From NCBI RefSeq assembly GCF_003265355.1, contig NZ_QFRW01000330.1, positions 1 to 64,000 of the forward strand: a stretch of 64,000 nucleotides of DNA, in the 5' to 3' direction. Under the pieces are notes generated by a model. It ran no database searches, was not told the DNA's origin, and saw nothing but the letters and a program-made list of their open reading frames with translations. Of the stretch, positions 51,625 through 59,148 are shown in pieces. Every line of letters starts with the position of its first letter. Position 1 is the first letter of the stretch. The translations under genes and the position numbers were made by a program. This DNA comes from Glycomyces dulcitolivorans. GTDB lineage: Bacteria > Actinomycetota > Actinomycetes > Mycobacteriales > Micromonosporaceae.

Positions 51625-52293
51625 GTGACCACCACATGGATTTCCCGCGCCGCCCGCAACAACGCCGACTGGTGCGCCGCGATGAGCCGCGCCCACGGCA
51701 TCACGGGAGACTTCGGCACCGACGCCTGGACATCTCCACTTCGGACACCACTGTTCTACCCCGACGCGGTCACCCTCACCCCGAACGCCGACCCCGCCGC
51801 ACTGATCACTCGAATCGATGCCGGCCCAGGCGCCTCCGTCAAAGACAGCTTCGCCGACCTCGACCTGCGCCCCTACGGCTTCGACATCCTCTTCGAAGCC
51901 CAATGGATCCACCACCCCGCCACCACACCCGCGACGACCGCCCCCTGGACCCTGGTCAAAGACCCCGCCACCCTCCACGCCTGGGCGACCACCTGGGACA
52001 ACGACAACGCCGAACTCTTCCGCCCAGAACTCCTCGACGACCCCGACATCTCAGTGATCGCGAAAACCACCCCTGACGGCCGAATCATCGCGGGCGCAGT
52101 GCTGAACCAGAGCGAAGACGTCATCGGCGTCTCGAACATCTTTGCGGCAGAGGGCGATTCACCCTGGCCGATCGCGCTCGCCGCGGCGTCAGGCAACCCA
52201 CTGGTCGGCTACGAACACGGCGAAGCACTGGAGTCGGCCATTGCGCATGGCTTCAAGCCGGTCGGACCGCTCCGGGTCTGGTTGCGCGGCTAA
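51625..52293 (+). CDS. Hypothetical protein, possibly GNAT-like
   Basis: 222 residues. The C-terminal third (GAVLNQSEDVIGVSNIFA, then LVGYEHGEALESAIAHGFKP) recalls the acetyltransferase fold, but I see no clear acetyl-CoA motif. GTG start 8 nt after TACTAT (51611-51616) with no Shine-Dalgarno, so leaderless. Its stop overlaps that of the convergent HxlR gene by 4 bp. Confidence 0.65.
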   Translation: MTTTWISRAARNNADWCAAMSRAHGITGDFGTDAWTSPLRTPLFYPDAVTLTPNADPAALITRIDAGPGASVKDSFADLDLRPYGFDILFEAQWIHHPATTPATTAPWTLVKDPATLHAWATTWDNDNAELFRPELLDDPDISVIAKTTPDGRIIAGAVLNQSEDVIGVSNIFAAEGDSPWPIALAAASGNPLVGYEHGEALESAIAHGFKPVGPLRVWLRG

Positions 52294-52679
52294 GCGGCGG
52301 CGACGAGGGCGTCGTAGGTCTTGCGGGCCTCGATGATGTCGGGGCGGTGGCGTTCGGCCCATTCGAGGAGGCCGGTGAGGTGGCCGTAGAGCTCGCGGGC
52401 GGAGTCGGTGGCGGTGTACTCGACCTTGGGCGGGACGGTGGGGTAGACGGTGCGGGTGAGGAGGCCGTCGCGTTCGAGGTTGCGGAGGGTCAGGGTGAGC
52501 ATGCGGCGGCTGATGCCGGGGATGCTGCGCTCCAGCTCGGTGTAGCGGACCGGCTGGCGGATGGCCGCGACCAGGATCGAGACGGACCACTTGCCGGCGA
52601 CCCGGTCGATGATCTGGACGATCGGGCACGCCTCGACTTGCACGTCGGACATCGGGACGTCGTCGCACTCGTCTGCCAT
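52290..52679 (-). CDS. HxlR-family transcriptional regulator
   Basis: 129 residues. Single winged-helix domain with the family core CPIVQIIDRVAGKWSVSIL, RYTELERSIPGISRRMLTLT and YTATDSARELYGHL. The Cys in ACPI is the position used for thiol/aldehyde sensing in several HxlR proteins. Divergent from the MFS efflux gene, which it very likely represses. Confidence 0.88.
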   Translation of the reverse strand: MADECDDVPMSDVQVEACPIVQIIDRVAGKWSVSILVAAIRQPVRYTELERSIPGISRRMLTLTLRNLERDGLLTRTVYPTVPPKVEYTATDSARELYGHLTGLLEWAERHRPDIIEARKTYDALVAAA

Positions 52680-52841
52680 GGCATGTGCTCCAGTTCATAT
52701 TGGGGCGATCAGGCGGATGACCTGGACAGGAACATCCGTGTATCCCCCGGTACATGAAAGTGCCTTCTTCCGGACGGCTCCATTGGAACACATGATTGCT
52801 CCAGGAACAAATCGTTCCCCGTGAGCTGAAGGAGCCCCGAC
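52680..52841. promoter_or_regulatory. HxlR/MFS intergenic region with GGAACA repeats
   Basis: GGAACA occurs at 52729, 52785 and 52804; the last forms GGAAC-N5-GTTCC (52804-52818). Any may be an HxlR half-site. GAAGGAG precedes the MFS start. Confidence 0.45.
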
Positions 52842-54293
52842 ATGTCCACCGCAACCGAAGCGAGTCTCAGCCGCCGCTGGCTGACCGTCATGGTCCTGCT
52901 CGCCGCGCAGGTCATGATCATCCTCGACCAGAACATCGTCACGATTGCTCTGCCTGCGATTCGGGACGACCTTGGGTTTTCGTCCGCCAACTTGGTTTGG
53001 ACCGTCAACGCTTATGTGATTCCGTTCGGTGGGCTCCTGTTGCTCGCCGGGCGTCTTGGGGATCTCCTCAGCCGGAAGTGGGTGTTCATCGTCGGCCTGG
53101 CACTATTCACGCTCTCCTCGGCGGCCATCGGGTTCGCCGACACGCAAGGGCTCCTGCTCGCGGGCCGGTTCGTGCAGGGCATCGGCGGCGCGGTCGCCTC
53201 GGCCGGGTTGCTGGGCATGGTCGTGATGCTGCTGCCCGAGCCGGCGCAGCAGGCGAAGGGCATCGGCGCCTTCGGGTTCGCGTCCGCCGGTGGCGGCGCG
53301 CTCGGGAGTGTCGTCGGTGGGGTCCTGACCGAGGCCGTGGGCTGGGAGTCGATCTTCTTCATCAACGTGCCGCTCGGCGTCATCGTGGCCGTCCTCGCCT
53401 GGCGCCTGCTGGAGAACGACCGCGGCATCGGCCTCAAGGCCGGGGCCGACGTGCTCGGCGCGGTGCTCGTGACCGCCGGGGTCATGCTCGCCGTCTACAC
53501 CCTCATCGAAGTCGAGCACCAGGGCTGGAACTCGCTGCGCACCATCGGCTTCGGCGCCGTCGCCGCCCTGCTGCTGGCCGGGTTCCTCGTTCGCCAGGCC
53601 AAGGCCGCGACCCCGCTGGTCCCGCTGCGGATCATGTTCTCCCGCAGCGTCGCCGGGGCGAACCTCGCCCAGGCGCTCATGGTCGGCGCCGCGTTCGGGT
53701 TCATGTACTTCACGGTCCTGTACCTCCAGCAGGTCCTCGACTACCGGCCGCTGACCGCGGGCCTGGCGTTCCTGCCCGCGCCGCTGGTGATCGCCGCGGT
53801 GTCGCTGTGGGTCGCCCCGCAGCTGCTGACGCGGGTCGCGCCGCGCAAGCTCGCGATCGTCGGCCTCGCCGTGATGGTCGCCGGGTTCGTGCTCTTCGCC
53901 CAGATGCGCGCCGACGGCTCCTACCTGGTCGACGTCCTCCCCGGCATGATCACCGCCCCGCTCGGCTTCGGCCTGACCATGCCCGCCCTCATGACCCTCG
54001 GCATGGCCGACTCCAAACCCGAGGACGCCGGCGTCACCTCCGGCCTGTTCAACACCGCCCAGCAGGTCGGCGGCGCGGTCGGCCTCGCGGTCATCAGCAC
54101 CGCGGTCTCCTCCCGCACCGCCACCCTCCTGGACGGCGGCACCGGCCAGGCCGAGGCCCTGACGGCGGGCTACCGGCTCGGCTACACCATCGCCGCGGTC
54201 ATGGTCGCCATCGCGCTGGTCGTCGCGGTCACCGTGATCCGGGCCCGTAAAACCGATGCGGCCCAGGCGGAAGCGGTTCCCGTCGCCGTCTAG
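52842..54293 (+). CDS. MFS multidrug efflux transporter (DHA2, EmrB/QacA type)
   Basis: 483 residues with about 14 helices. Family motifs: LDQNIVTIALPAI (motif D1), LAGRLGDLLSRKWVF (motif A), and GRFVQGIGGAVASAG (motif B/C region). These proton antiporters export drugs or dyes. Divergent from the HxlR gene, which probably controls it in response to its substrates. A strong terminator follows. Confidence 0.92.
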   Translation: MSTATEASLSRRWLTVMVLLAAQVMIILDQNIVTIALPAIRDDLGFSSANLVWTVNAYVIPFGGLLLLAGRLGDLLSRKWVFIVGLALFTLSSAAIGFADTQGLLLAGRFVQGIGGAVASAGLLGMVVMLLPEPAQQAKGIGAFGFASAGGGALGSVVGGVLTEAVGWESIFFINVPLGVIVAVLAWRLLENDRGIGLKAGADVLGAVLVTAGVMLAVYTLIEVEHQGWNSLRTIGFGAVAALLLAGFLVRQAKAATPLVPLRIMFSRSVAGANLAQALMVGAAFGFMYFTVLYLQQVLDYRPLTAGLAFLPAPLVIAAVSLWVAPQLLTRVAPRKLAIVGLAVMVAGFVLFAQMRADGSYLVDVLPGMITAPLGFGLTMPALMTLGMADSKPEDAGVTSGLFNTAQQVGGAVGLAVISTAVSSRTATLLDGGTGQAEALTAGYRLGYTIAAVMVAIALVVAVTVIRARKTDAAQAEAVPVAV

Positions 54294-54306
54294 CCCCACT
54301 GAAACA

Positions 54307-54334
54307 GGGCCGCCGTCCGAGAGGACGGCGGCCC
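54307..54334 (+). terminator. Terminator after the MFS gene
   Basis: Perfect 12-bp arms (GGGCCGCCGTCC/GGACGGCGGCCC), loop GAGA, 13 bp past the stop. Confidence 0.88.
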
Positions 54335-54345
54335 TTCGCGGTCTC

Positions 54346-54351
54346 TAGAAT
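54346..54351 (+). promoter_or_regulatory. TAGAAT -10 box for the NIPSNAP gene
   Basis: TAGAAT lies 30 bp before the ATG, just after the MFS terminator; GGAG precedes the start. The -35 would fall inside the terminator stem and is not clear. Confidence 0.45.
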
Positions 54352-54381
54352 CGAACAGAACTTCGAACAGCTGGAGACTGA

Positions 54382-55056
54382 ATGACCACCGACGAATGCA
54401 CCGTGTTCGAGCTGCGCCAGTACACCCTCCACCGGGGACGGCGCGACGAGCTCATCGACCTGTTCGACCGCGAGTTCGTCGAGAGCCAGGAAGCGGTCGG
54501 GATGCGGATCGTCGGCCAGTTCCGGGACCTCGACCGGCCCGACCACTTCGTGTGGGTGCGCGGCTTCCGCGACATGGAGTCCCGCGCCGAAGCGCTTGAG
54601 GCCTTCTACGGCGGTCCAGTGTGGAAAGCCAACCGCGACAAGGCGAACGCCACCATGATCGACTCCGACGACGTACTCCTGCTCCGCCCGCCCTTCGACG
54701 GCGCCGGATTCGCGGCCCCGGACCAGCCCCGGCCCGGGCGCCACGAGGAGCCCTCGCCGACGCGCATCACCGCCGCGGTCCACCGCATCGACCCGGCCGC
54801 CGAGGACGCCTCGGTCGAAGCCGCCGTCGACCGGCTGCGCCCCGAACTCCAGGCGCGAGGACTCCGGCCCCTCGCCCTGCTGACGACCGAGCCCGCCGAG
54901 AACACCTTCCCGGCCCTGCCGGTCCGCACCGGCGAGCACGTGCTGGCCTGGTTCGCCCAAGGTGAGGTGGACGCCGAAGCCATTGCGTCGGAAGCGCTTT
55001 CGAGCCCGATCCAGACGCTCCGGCTCGAAACCACCGCCCGGTCGCGCCTGCGCTGA
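54382..55056 (+). CDS. NIPSNAP-family protein
   Basis: 224 residues. The N-terminal half (FELRQYTLHRGRRDELIDLF ... FVWVRGFRDMESR) is a NIPSNAP ferredoxin-like dimeric barrel; the second half is a degenerate copy. Function unknown in bacteria. Its stop directly abuts the stop of the convergent KptA gene. Confidence 0.82.
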   Translation: MTTDECTVFELRQYTLHRGRRDELIDLFDREFVESQEAVGMRIVGQFRDLDRPDHFVWVRGFRDMESRAEALEAFYGGPVWKANRDKANATMIDSDDVLLLRPPFDGAGFAAPDQPRPGRHEEPSPTRITAAVHRIDPAAEDASVEAAVDRLRPELQARGLRPLALLTTEPAENTFPALPVRTGEHVLAWFAQGEVDAEAIASEALSSPIQTLRLETTARSRLR

Positions 55057-55599
55057 TCAGTCGGGGAACGCGATGGCCCAGGCCGGGACGGACTCGGTCA
55101 GCCACACGCCGTTCTCCGAGCGGTAGAACACGTGCCCCTCCGCGGCCATGCGGCCCGCGTCGACCACCAGGACCACCGGCCTGCCGCGCCGCGAACCGAC
55201 GCGCACCGCGGTCGCGTAGTCGGGGGAGAGATGCACGTCGTGGCGGGCCATCGCCTTCAGGCCCTCCGCGCGGATCGCGTCGAGATAGCCCTCGGCGGTG
55301 CCGTGGAACAGCTCCGCCGGGGGCTCGACCGGCTCCAGGGCCAGGTCGACGTCGACCGTGTGGCCCTGGCTGGCGCGGATGCGGCCGTCGCGGATCACGT
55401 ACCGCCGCTTGTCATTGCGCTCGACGACCTCGTCGAGTTCCTCGCGGGTGAGGCGGAAGTTCTGCCGGGCGAGGGCCGCGAGGAGCACGTCCACGTCGAC
55501 CCAGCCCTGCTCGTCCAGCTCGATTCCGAGCCGCTGCGGGTCGTGCCGCAGGTGCCGCGACAGGTACTTCGAGACCTTGACCAGCCGCCGGTCGTCCAT
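55057..55599 (-). CDS. kptA: RNA 2'-phosphotransferase (KptA/Tpt1)
   Basis: 180 residues spanning the family. KYLSRHLRHDPQRLGIELD opens it; FHGTAEGYLDAIRAEGLKAM and HLSPD hold the conserved H and R residues that bind NAD+; FYRSENGVWLTESV closes it. The enzyme moves an internal RNA 2'-phosphate to NAD+. Bacteria lack the tRNA-splicing pathway that makes its usual substrate, so the natural target is open. It follows a small membrane protein gene by 6 nt. Confidence 0.92.
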   Translation of the reverse strand: MDDRRLVKVSKYLSRHLRHDPQRLGIELDEQGWVDVDVLLAALARQNFRLTREELDEVVERNDKRRYVIRDGRIRASQGHTVDVDLALEPVEPPAELFHGTAEGYLDAIRAEGLKAMARHDVHLSPDYATAVRVGSRRGRPVVLVVDAGRMAAEGHVFYRSENGVWLTESVPAWAIAFPD

Positions 55600-55605
55600 C
55601 GCGGC

Positions 55606-56028
55606 CTACTGGACCTGCTGCTGCGCGGCCGCGACCGCCTGGACCAGCTGCGCCGCGTCCTCGGGCCGGACGAGCTTCAGGTTCACGCGCTTCTGCTTGC
55701 CGTCCGCCTTGACCCGCACCAGGTTCACGCCGTCGTACCACAGTCGCTCGCCCTTCGGCGGGCCGTAGGTCCCGGCCCGGAAGCCGAGCGGCGAGTGGAT
55801 GCTCAGGCCGCCGGTCGCGTACTCGTACGAGTAGTACGGGTTCACGAACGTCAGGATGCCGATGAGCAGGAACAGCGGCCCGGTCACGAGGCCGATGCCG
55901 AACGCGCCGGCCATCAGGGTCAGCAGGTTGGCGACGAGCCATACCGAGCCGAGCACGGTGAACAGCACCGGATACCAGGTCTTGTAGCGAAGCTTGAGCA
56001 CGTGCTGCGGGGCGGGCGGGTAGGCCAT
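55606..56028 (-). CDS. Small membrane protein of unknown function
   Basis: 140 residues: two or three hydrophobic helices (about 18-40, 44-62) then a soluble C-terminus (about 80-140) with many Lys/Val and a Gln-rich end. Not recognised. Upstream partner of kptA by 6-nt spacing, so probably co-translated; no functional link is known. Confidence 0.75.
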   Translation of the reverse strand: MAYPPAPQHVLKLRYKTWYPVLFTVLGSVWLVANLLTLMAGAFGIGLVTGPLFLLIGILTFVNPYYSYEYATGGLSIHSPLGFRAGTYGPPKGERLWYDGVNLVRVKADGKQKRVNLKLVRPEDAAQLVQAVAAAQQQVQ

Positions 56029-56084
56029 CGGGTCACTCCAGTCATCGAGGGGAACTCACTCAGGGGCGCCGCCAGCCTACAAGA

Positions 56085-56465
56085 TCACAGCTGCGTCAAC
56101 GCGAACACCAGTGCGAGCAGCGGGAACCCGCCCTGCTTGGCCGCCGCCGGGACCATCGACCGGTCCGTCGCGACCAGCACCAGCGCCGCGAGCAGCATCG
56201 ACCCGCACGCCGTCACCATCAGCGTCCACCCCACCGCCGGCTCGGCGCGCACCAGCGCGGTGCCCAGCAGCGCGCCGACCGCCAGGAACAGGTTGTACCA
56301 ACCCTGGTTCGCCGCCCAAGGCTTGACGGCGGCCAGGTCGGCCGTCTCGGTCTTGAACGTGCCGCGGTGGACCTTCGGGTCGCTGAAGCGCAGCGTCTCC
56401 ATGACCCAGATGTAGACGTGGACGAGACCGGCGAGAGCCGCGAAGACCTGAACGACGAGAAGCAT
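56085..56465 (-). CDS. DUF1304 family membrane protein
   Basis: 126 residues, four helices. The family pattern is clear: VQVFAALAGLVHVYIWVMET, then ANQGWYNLFLAVGALLG. Function unknown. An earlier in-frame ATG (56483) is possible. Leftward, divergent from the Pro-rich membrane protein at 56600. Confidence 0.85.
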   Translation of the reverse strand: MLLVVQVFAALAGLVHVYIWVMETLRFSDPKVHRGTFKTETADLAAVKPWAANQGWYNLFLAVGALLGTALVRAEPAVGWTLMVTACGSMLLAALVLVATDRSMVPAAAKQGGFPLLALVFALTQL

Positions 56466-56599
56466 GGAAGCAGTCTCGCCCATCCCCGCCCGCCGCGCCA
56501 GGATTCGAGGCCGATCCCTCCCGCGCCCGGCGCGCTGATCGGGACCGGTCCCGGGGGGTTCGTGGTGTTCTGGGGGGACCGCCGACCGAGGAGTGTCCC

Positions 56600-58258
56600 G
56601 TGTACCCCGAGATGGAGCCCCCGCAGCCTTCGCCCCCGCCGCCGTTCCCGCGAGTCGAGCCCACGCCGCCTGACGCGGAGCAGTCCCCGCCCTGGGTGCC
56701 CGCGCAGCCGCCGCGGTTCGAGCGGGAGCCGCAGCCCGCGCCGTTCGCGCCGCCGTTCGAGCGGAAAGTGCGGCCGCCGTTCGTGCCCAGGCCCGTCGAC
56801 CCGGTTGCCGCCGTCGCCGCCAACGCCACCGCACTCGGCTTGGGCTACATGCTCATGCGGCGCACGCGCCTCGCCGCGGCCGCGATGGCCGGCACGTTCT
56901 TCCTGCTGTTCGCACTCGCCGCCGAGCCCGACAACCTGGCCTGGCGGATCCTGTTCGGAGTGTGGTGGCTCCTGATGTGCCTCCACGCCTGGTACCTCAC
57001 CCGCCGCAGCGAACCGCACCCCGGCACCCGCCGTCGCGACCGAATCCTGGCGGTCACGGCCGCCGCGCTCGTCCTCCTCACGGTCATTGGATTCCGCTGG
57101 GACGCCTGGCAGATGGTCCGCGGTGCCGAGACCGCCCACACCGAAGGCGACTGCACCGCGGCCGCCGCGGCGCTCGACCGGTTCGACGCCGGCCACCGCA
57201 TCGCCTACGGCGGCATCGACGACGAGCGGGCCGCGCAGTTGGAGGCGTGCGCGCTCCTCGAACAGGCCCGCGCCGAAGGCGGCGCCGCGGGCGCCGCGAC
57301 CATGGCGGAGTACCTCGACCACCCGGCCGCGCTCTGGGACGGTGCCGGGCCCGAGCGCGCCGCGATGCTCTTCCTCGCCGCCCGCGTCGGCGGCGACCCC
57401 GCCACCACCCTCGCCCCGGGTTTCGAGCAGCTGACAGAAACCCTCGACACCGAACCGGGCCAGGCCGACACCGTCCGCGACACGGTCGAAGACCTGATGG
57501 CCGACCTCGACGACGACACCCCGGCCTGCAACGCCGTCGCCGTCGACGACTGGATCGGCGCCCAGACCTGGGAGGCCCCCGAACTCACCGAACCGATCGC
57601 CGCGGCCGCCGCAGCCGTCCCGCTGCACCTCCTCGCCTGCGCCCGCGCCGAAGCCACCGTCGACGACCTCACCGGAGCCCAGGACGCCTACCAGCGCTTC
57701 GTCGTCGACTACCCCGACCACGCCGAGTTCCAGGCCGCCACCGACGAGCTCTACGCGGTCGACTCCCAGATCGAGTTCCTGCACGTCCAAGGGCTCCTGA
57801 CCGCCGACGAGTACTGCCAGGCCCCCGCCCCCTGGCGCGACGCCCCCGCCTACTCGGGCCGCAGCCCCCACCCCATGTGGGTCATCGGCCTCGACCCCGA
57901 CTCGTACGGCGTCTCGGAGTCGTGGACCTCCGGCACCGTCGAGGAGACCGAGATCGTCGTCTGCGTCGACGGCCCGAAGCAGGGACGGCACCTGGAGACC
58001 TGCTACTACGAGAACGACCTCAGCAGCTACTTCCCGCACCAGGTCAGCTTCTACACCGCCCGGTTCGACGTCAAGGTCTTCGCCCTGCGGACCGGCGAGC
58101 AGGTCGACTCGTACACCGTGCACTTCGACGGCGACCCCTGTCCGCAGACCCTGTACTACAACAGCTACGGCTACGCCGACTTCGGCCCTCCCGGCGAGAT
58201 CGAAGCGGAGGTCAGCGACAAGGAGGTCCGCAGCGTCTTCGAACGCCTCCAGGACTGA
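56600..58258 (+). CDS. Membrane protein with Pro-rich N-terminus and large extracellular part
   Basis: 552 residues. Proline-rich cytoplasmic N-terminus (about 1-65), three hydrophobic helices (about 74-90, 92-130, 148-165), then a mostly helical, acidic domain with alanine-rich repeats and a C-terminal domain containing several Cys. GTG start, GAGGAG upstream. Similar architecture occurs beside kinase/FHA genes in actinomycetes, as here (58292-60963), which suggests a role in cell-envelope signalling, but no direct evidence. Confidence 0.7.
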   Translation: MYPEMEPPQPSPPPPFPRVEPTPPDAEQSPPWVPAQPPRFEREPQPAPFAPPFERKVRPPFVPRPVDPVAAVAANATALGLGYMLMRRTRLAAAAMAGTFFLLFALAAEPDNLAWRILFGVWWLLMCLHAWYLTRRSEPHPGTRRRDRILAVTAAALVLLTVIGFRWDAWQMVRGAETAHTEGDCTAAAAALDRFDAGHRIAYGGIDDERAAQLEACALLEQARAEGGAAGAATMAEYLDHPAALWDGAGPERAAMLFLAARVGGDPATTLAPGFEQLTETLDTEPGQADTVRDTVEDLMADLDDDTPACNAVAVDDWIGAQTWEAPELTEPIAAAAAAVPLHLLACARAEATVDDLTGAQDAYQRFVVDYPDHAEFQAATDELYAVDSQIEFLHVQGLLTADEYCQAPAPWRDAPAYSGRSPHPMWVIGLDPDSYGVSESWTSGTVEETEIVVCVDGPKQGRHLETCYYENDLSSYFPHQVSFYTARFDVKVFALRTGEQVDSYTVHFDGDPCPQTLYYNSYGYADFGPPGEIEAEVSDKEVRSVFERLQD

Positions 58259-58291
58259 GCCGGCGGCCGCGCCACGGGGGCGCGGCCGCTT

Positions 58292-59086
58292 TCAGCCGTC
58301 GCCGAGGATCCGCAGGTCCGGCGGAACGAGGGTGCGGGTGTGCAGCAGCTCGGTGATCAGGTTGTGGTTGAGCATGTTGCCCACCGGCTCCCCGACCTCC
58401 TCGCGGGTCAGCCCCGGGACGCCCGCGCCCGACAGGCGCTGGCGGACCTTCGCCACCAGGTGCTCGATCCGCTTGGGCCGCCAGTTCCCCTCGAAGCCGA
58501 GCTCGCCCAGCTCGGCTGCGACCTGCTTCCACGACACCGGCTGCGGGTACGCCTCGTGCAGCAGGTAGCGCTGCGCCAGGCACACCAGCGCGAGCCGCTC
58601 GTCCGCGTCGAGCCGCCACGGCCGGTCCTTGAGCGTGGCCGCGCCGGGCGCGGGCGGCGGGAGGCGGCCGTCGTCGCCGGAGACGTACAGCTCGACGAGG
58701 TGGCGGCGCCGGGCGGTGCCGGAGATGAACACCGGCGTGTAGCCGGTCTGGACCGGGAACGGCTCGTCCTCGGGGAAGAGCGTGCGCGAGCCGGGCAGCT
58801 GCAACGGCAGGTGCCCGGTGTTGGAGAGCCACCAGTGGTCGCCGCGGCGCGCGAGGCGACCGTGGGCGCGGCTGACGCGCCGGTCGTCCTCGCCCACGCA
58901 CACGTGCACCTCGGGCCGGTTCCGTCCGAAAAGGACGACGCGTTCCTCCTTGGGGCGGAAGCGGACCCCGCCGGACATCGAGAGCGCGTAGATCGTGCCC
59001 GGCGCGGTGTCGGCGACCCCGAAGGCGAGGCTCGCATGGTCGGGAGGCAGGGGCTCCAAGCCCTCCACCTGGGAGATGTCGGTCAT
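58292..59086 (-). CDS. FHA-domain protein
   Basis: 264 residues. The first ~100 residues form an FHA domain, which binds phosphothreonine: FGRNRPEVHVCVGEDDRRVS, then RAHGRLARRGDHWWLSNTG (G-R, S-R-x-H and the N pattern). The rest is a helical winged-helix-like region (SWKQVAAELGELGF, RIEHLVAKVRQRL). Start ATG 59086 has GGAGGG upstream. Downstream of the kinase gene on the same strand, so probably reads phosphorylation by that kinase. Confidence 0.85.
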   Translation of the reverse strand: MTDISQVEGLEPLPPDHASLAFGVADTAPGTIYALSMSGGVRFRPKEERVVLFGRNRPEVHVCVGEDDRRVSRAHGRLARRGDHWWLSNTGHLPLQLPGSRTLFPEDEPFPVQTGYTPVFISGTARRRHLVELYVSGDDGRLPPPAPGAATLKDRPWRLDADERLALVCLAQRYLLHEAYPQPVSWKQVAAELGELGFEGNWRPKRIEHLVAKVRQRLSGAGVPGLTREEVGEPVGNMLNHNLITELLHTRTLVPPDLRILGDG

Positions 59087-59148
59087 CAGCGGCCCTCCGG
59101 ATTGTTTCCCTCCCAACCCTGCCACGCGGGTCCGGGAGTGGTCCCGGG

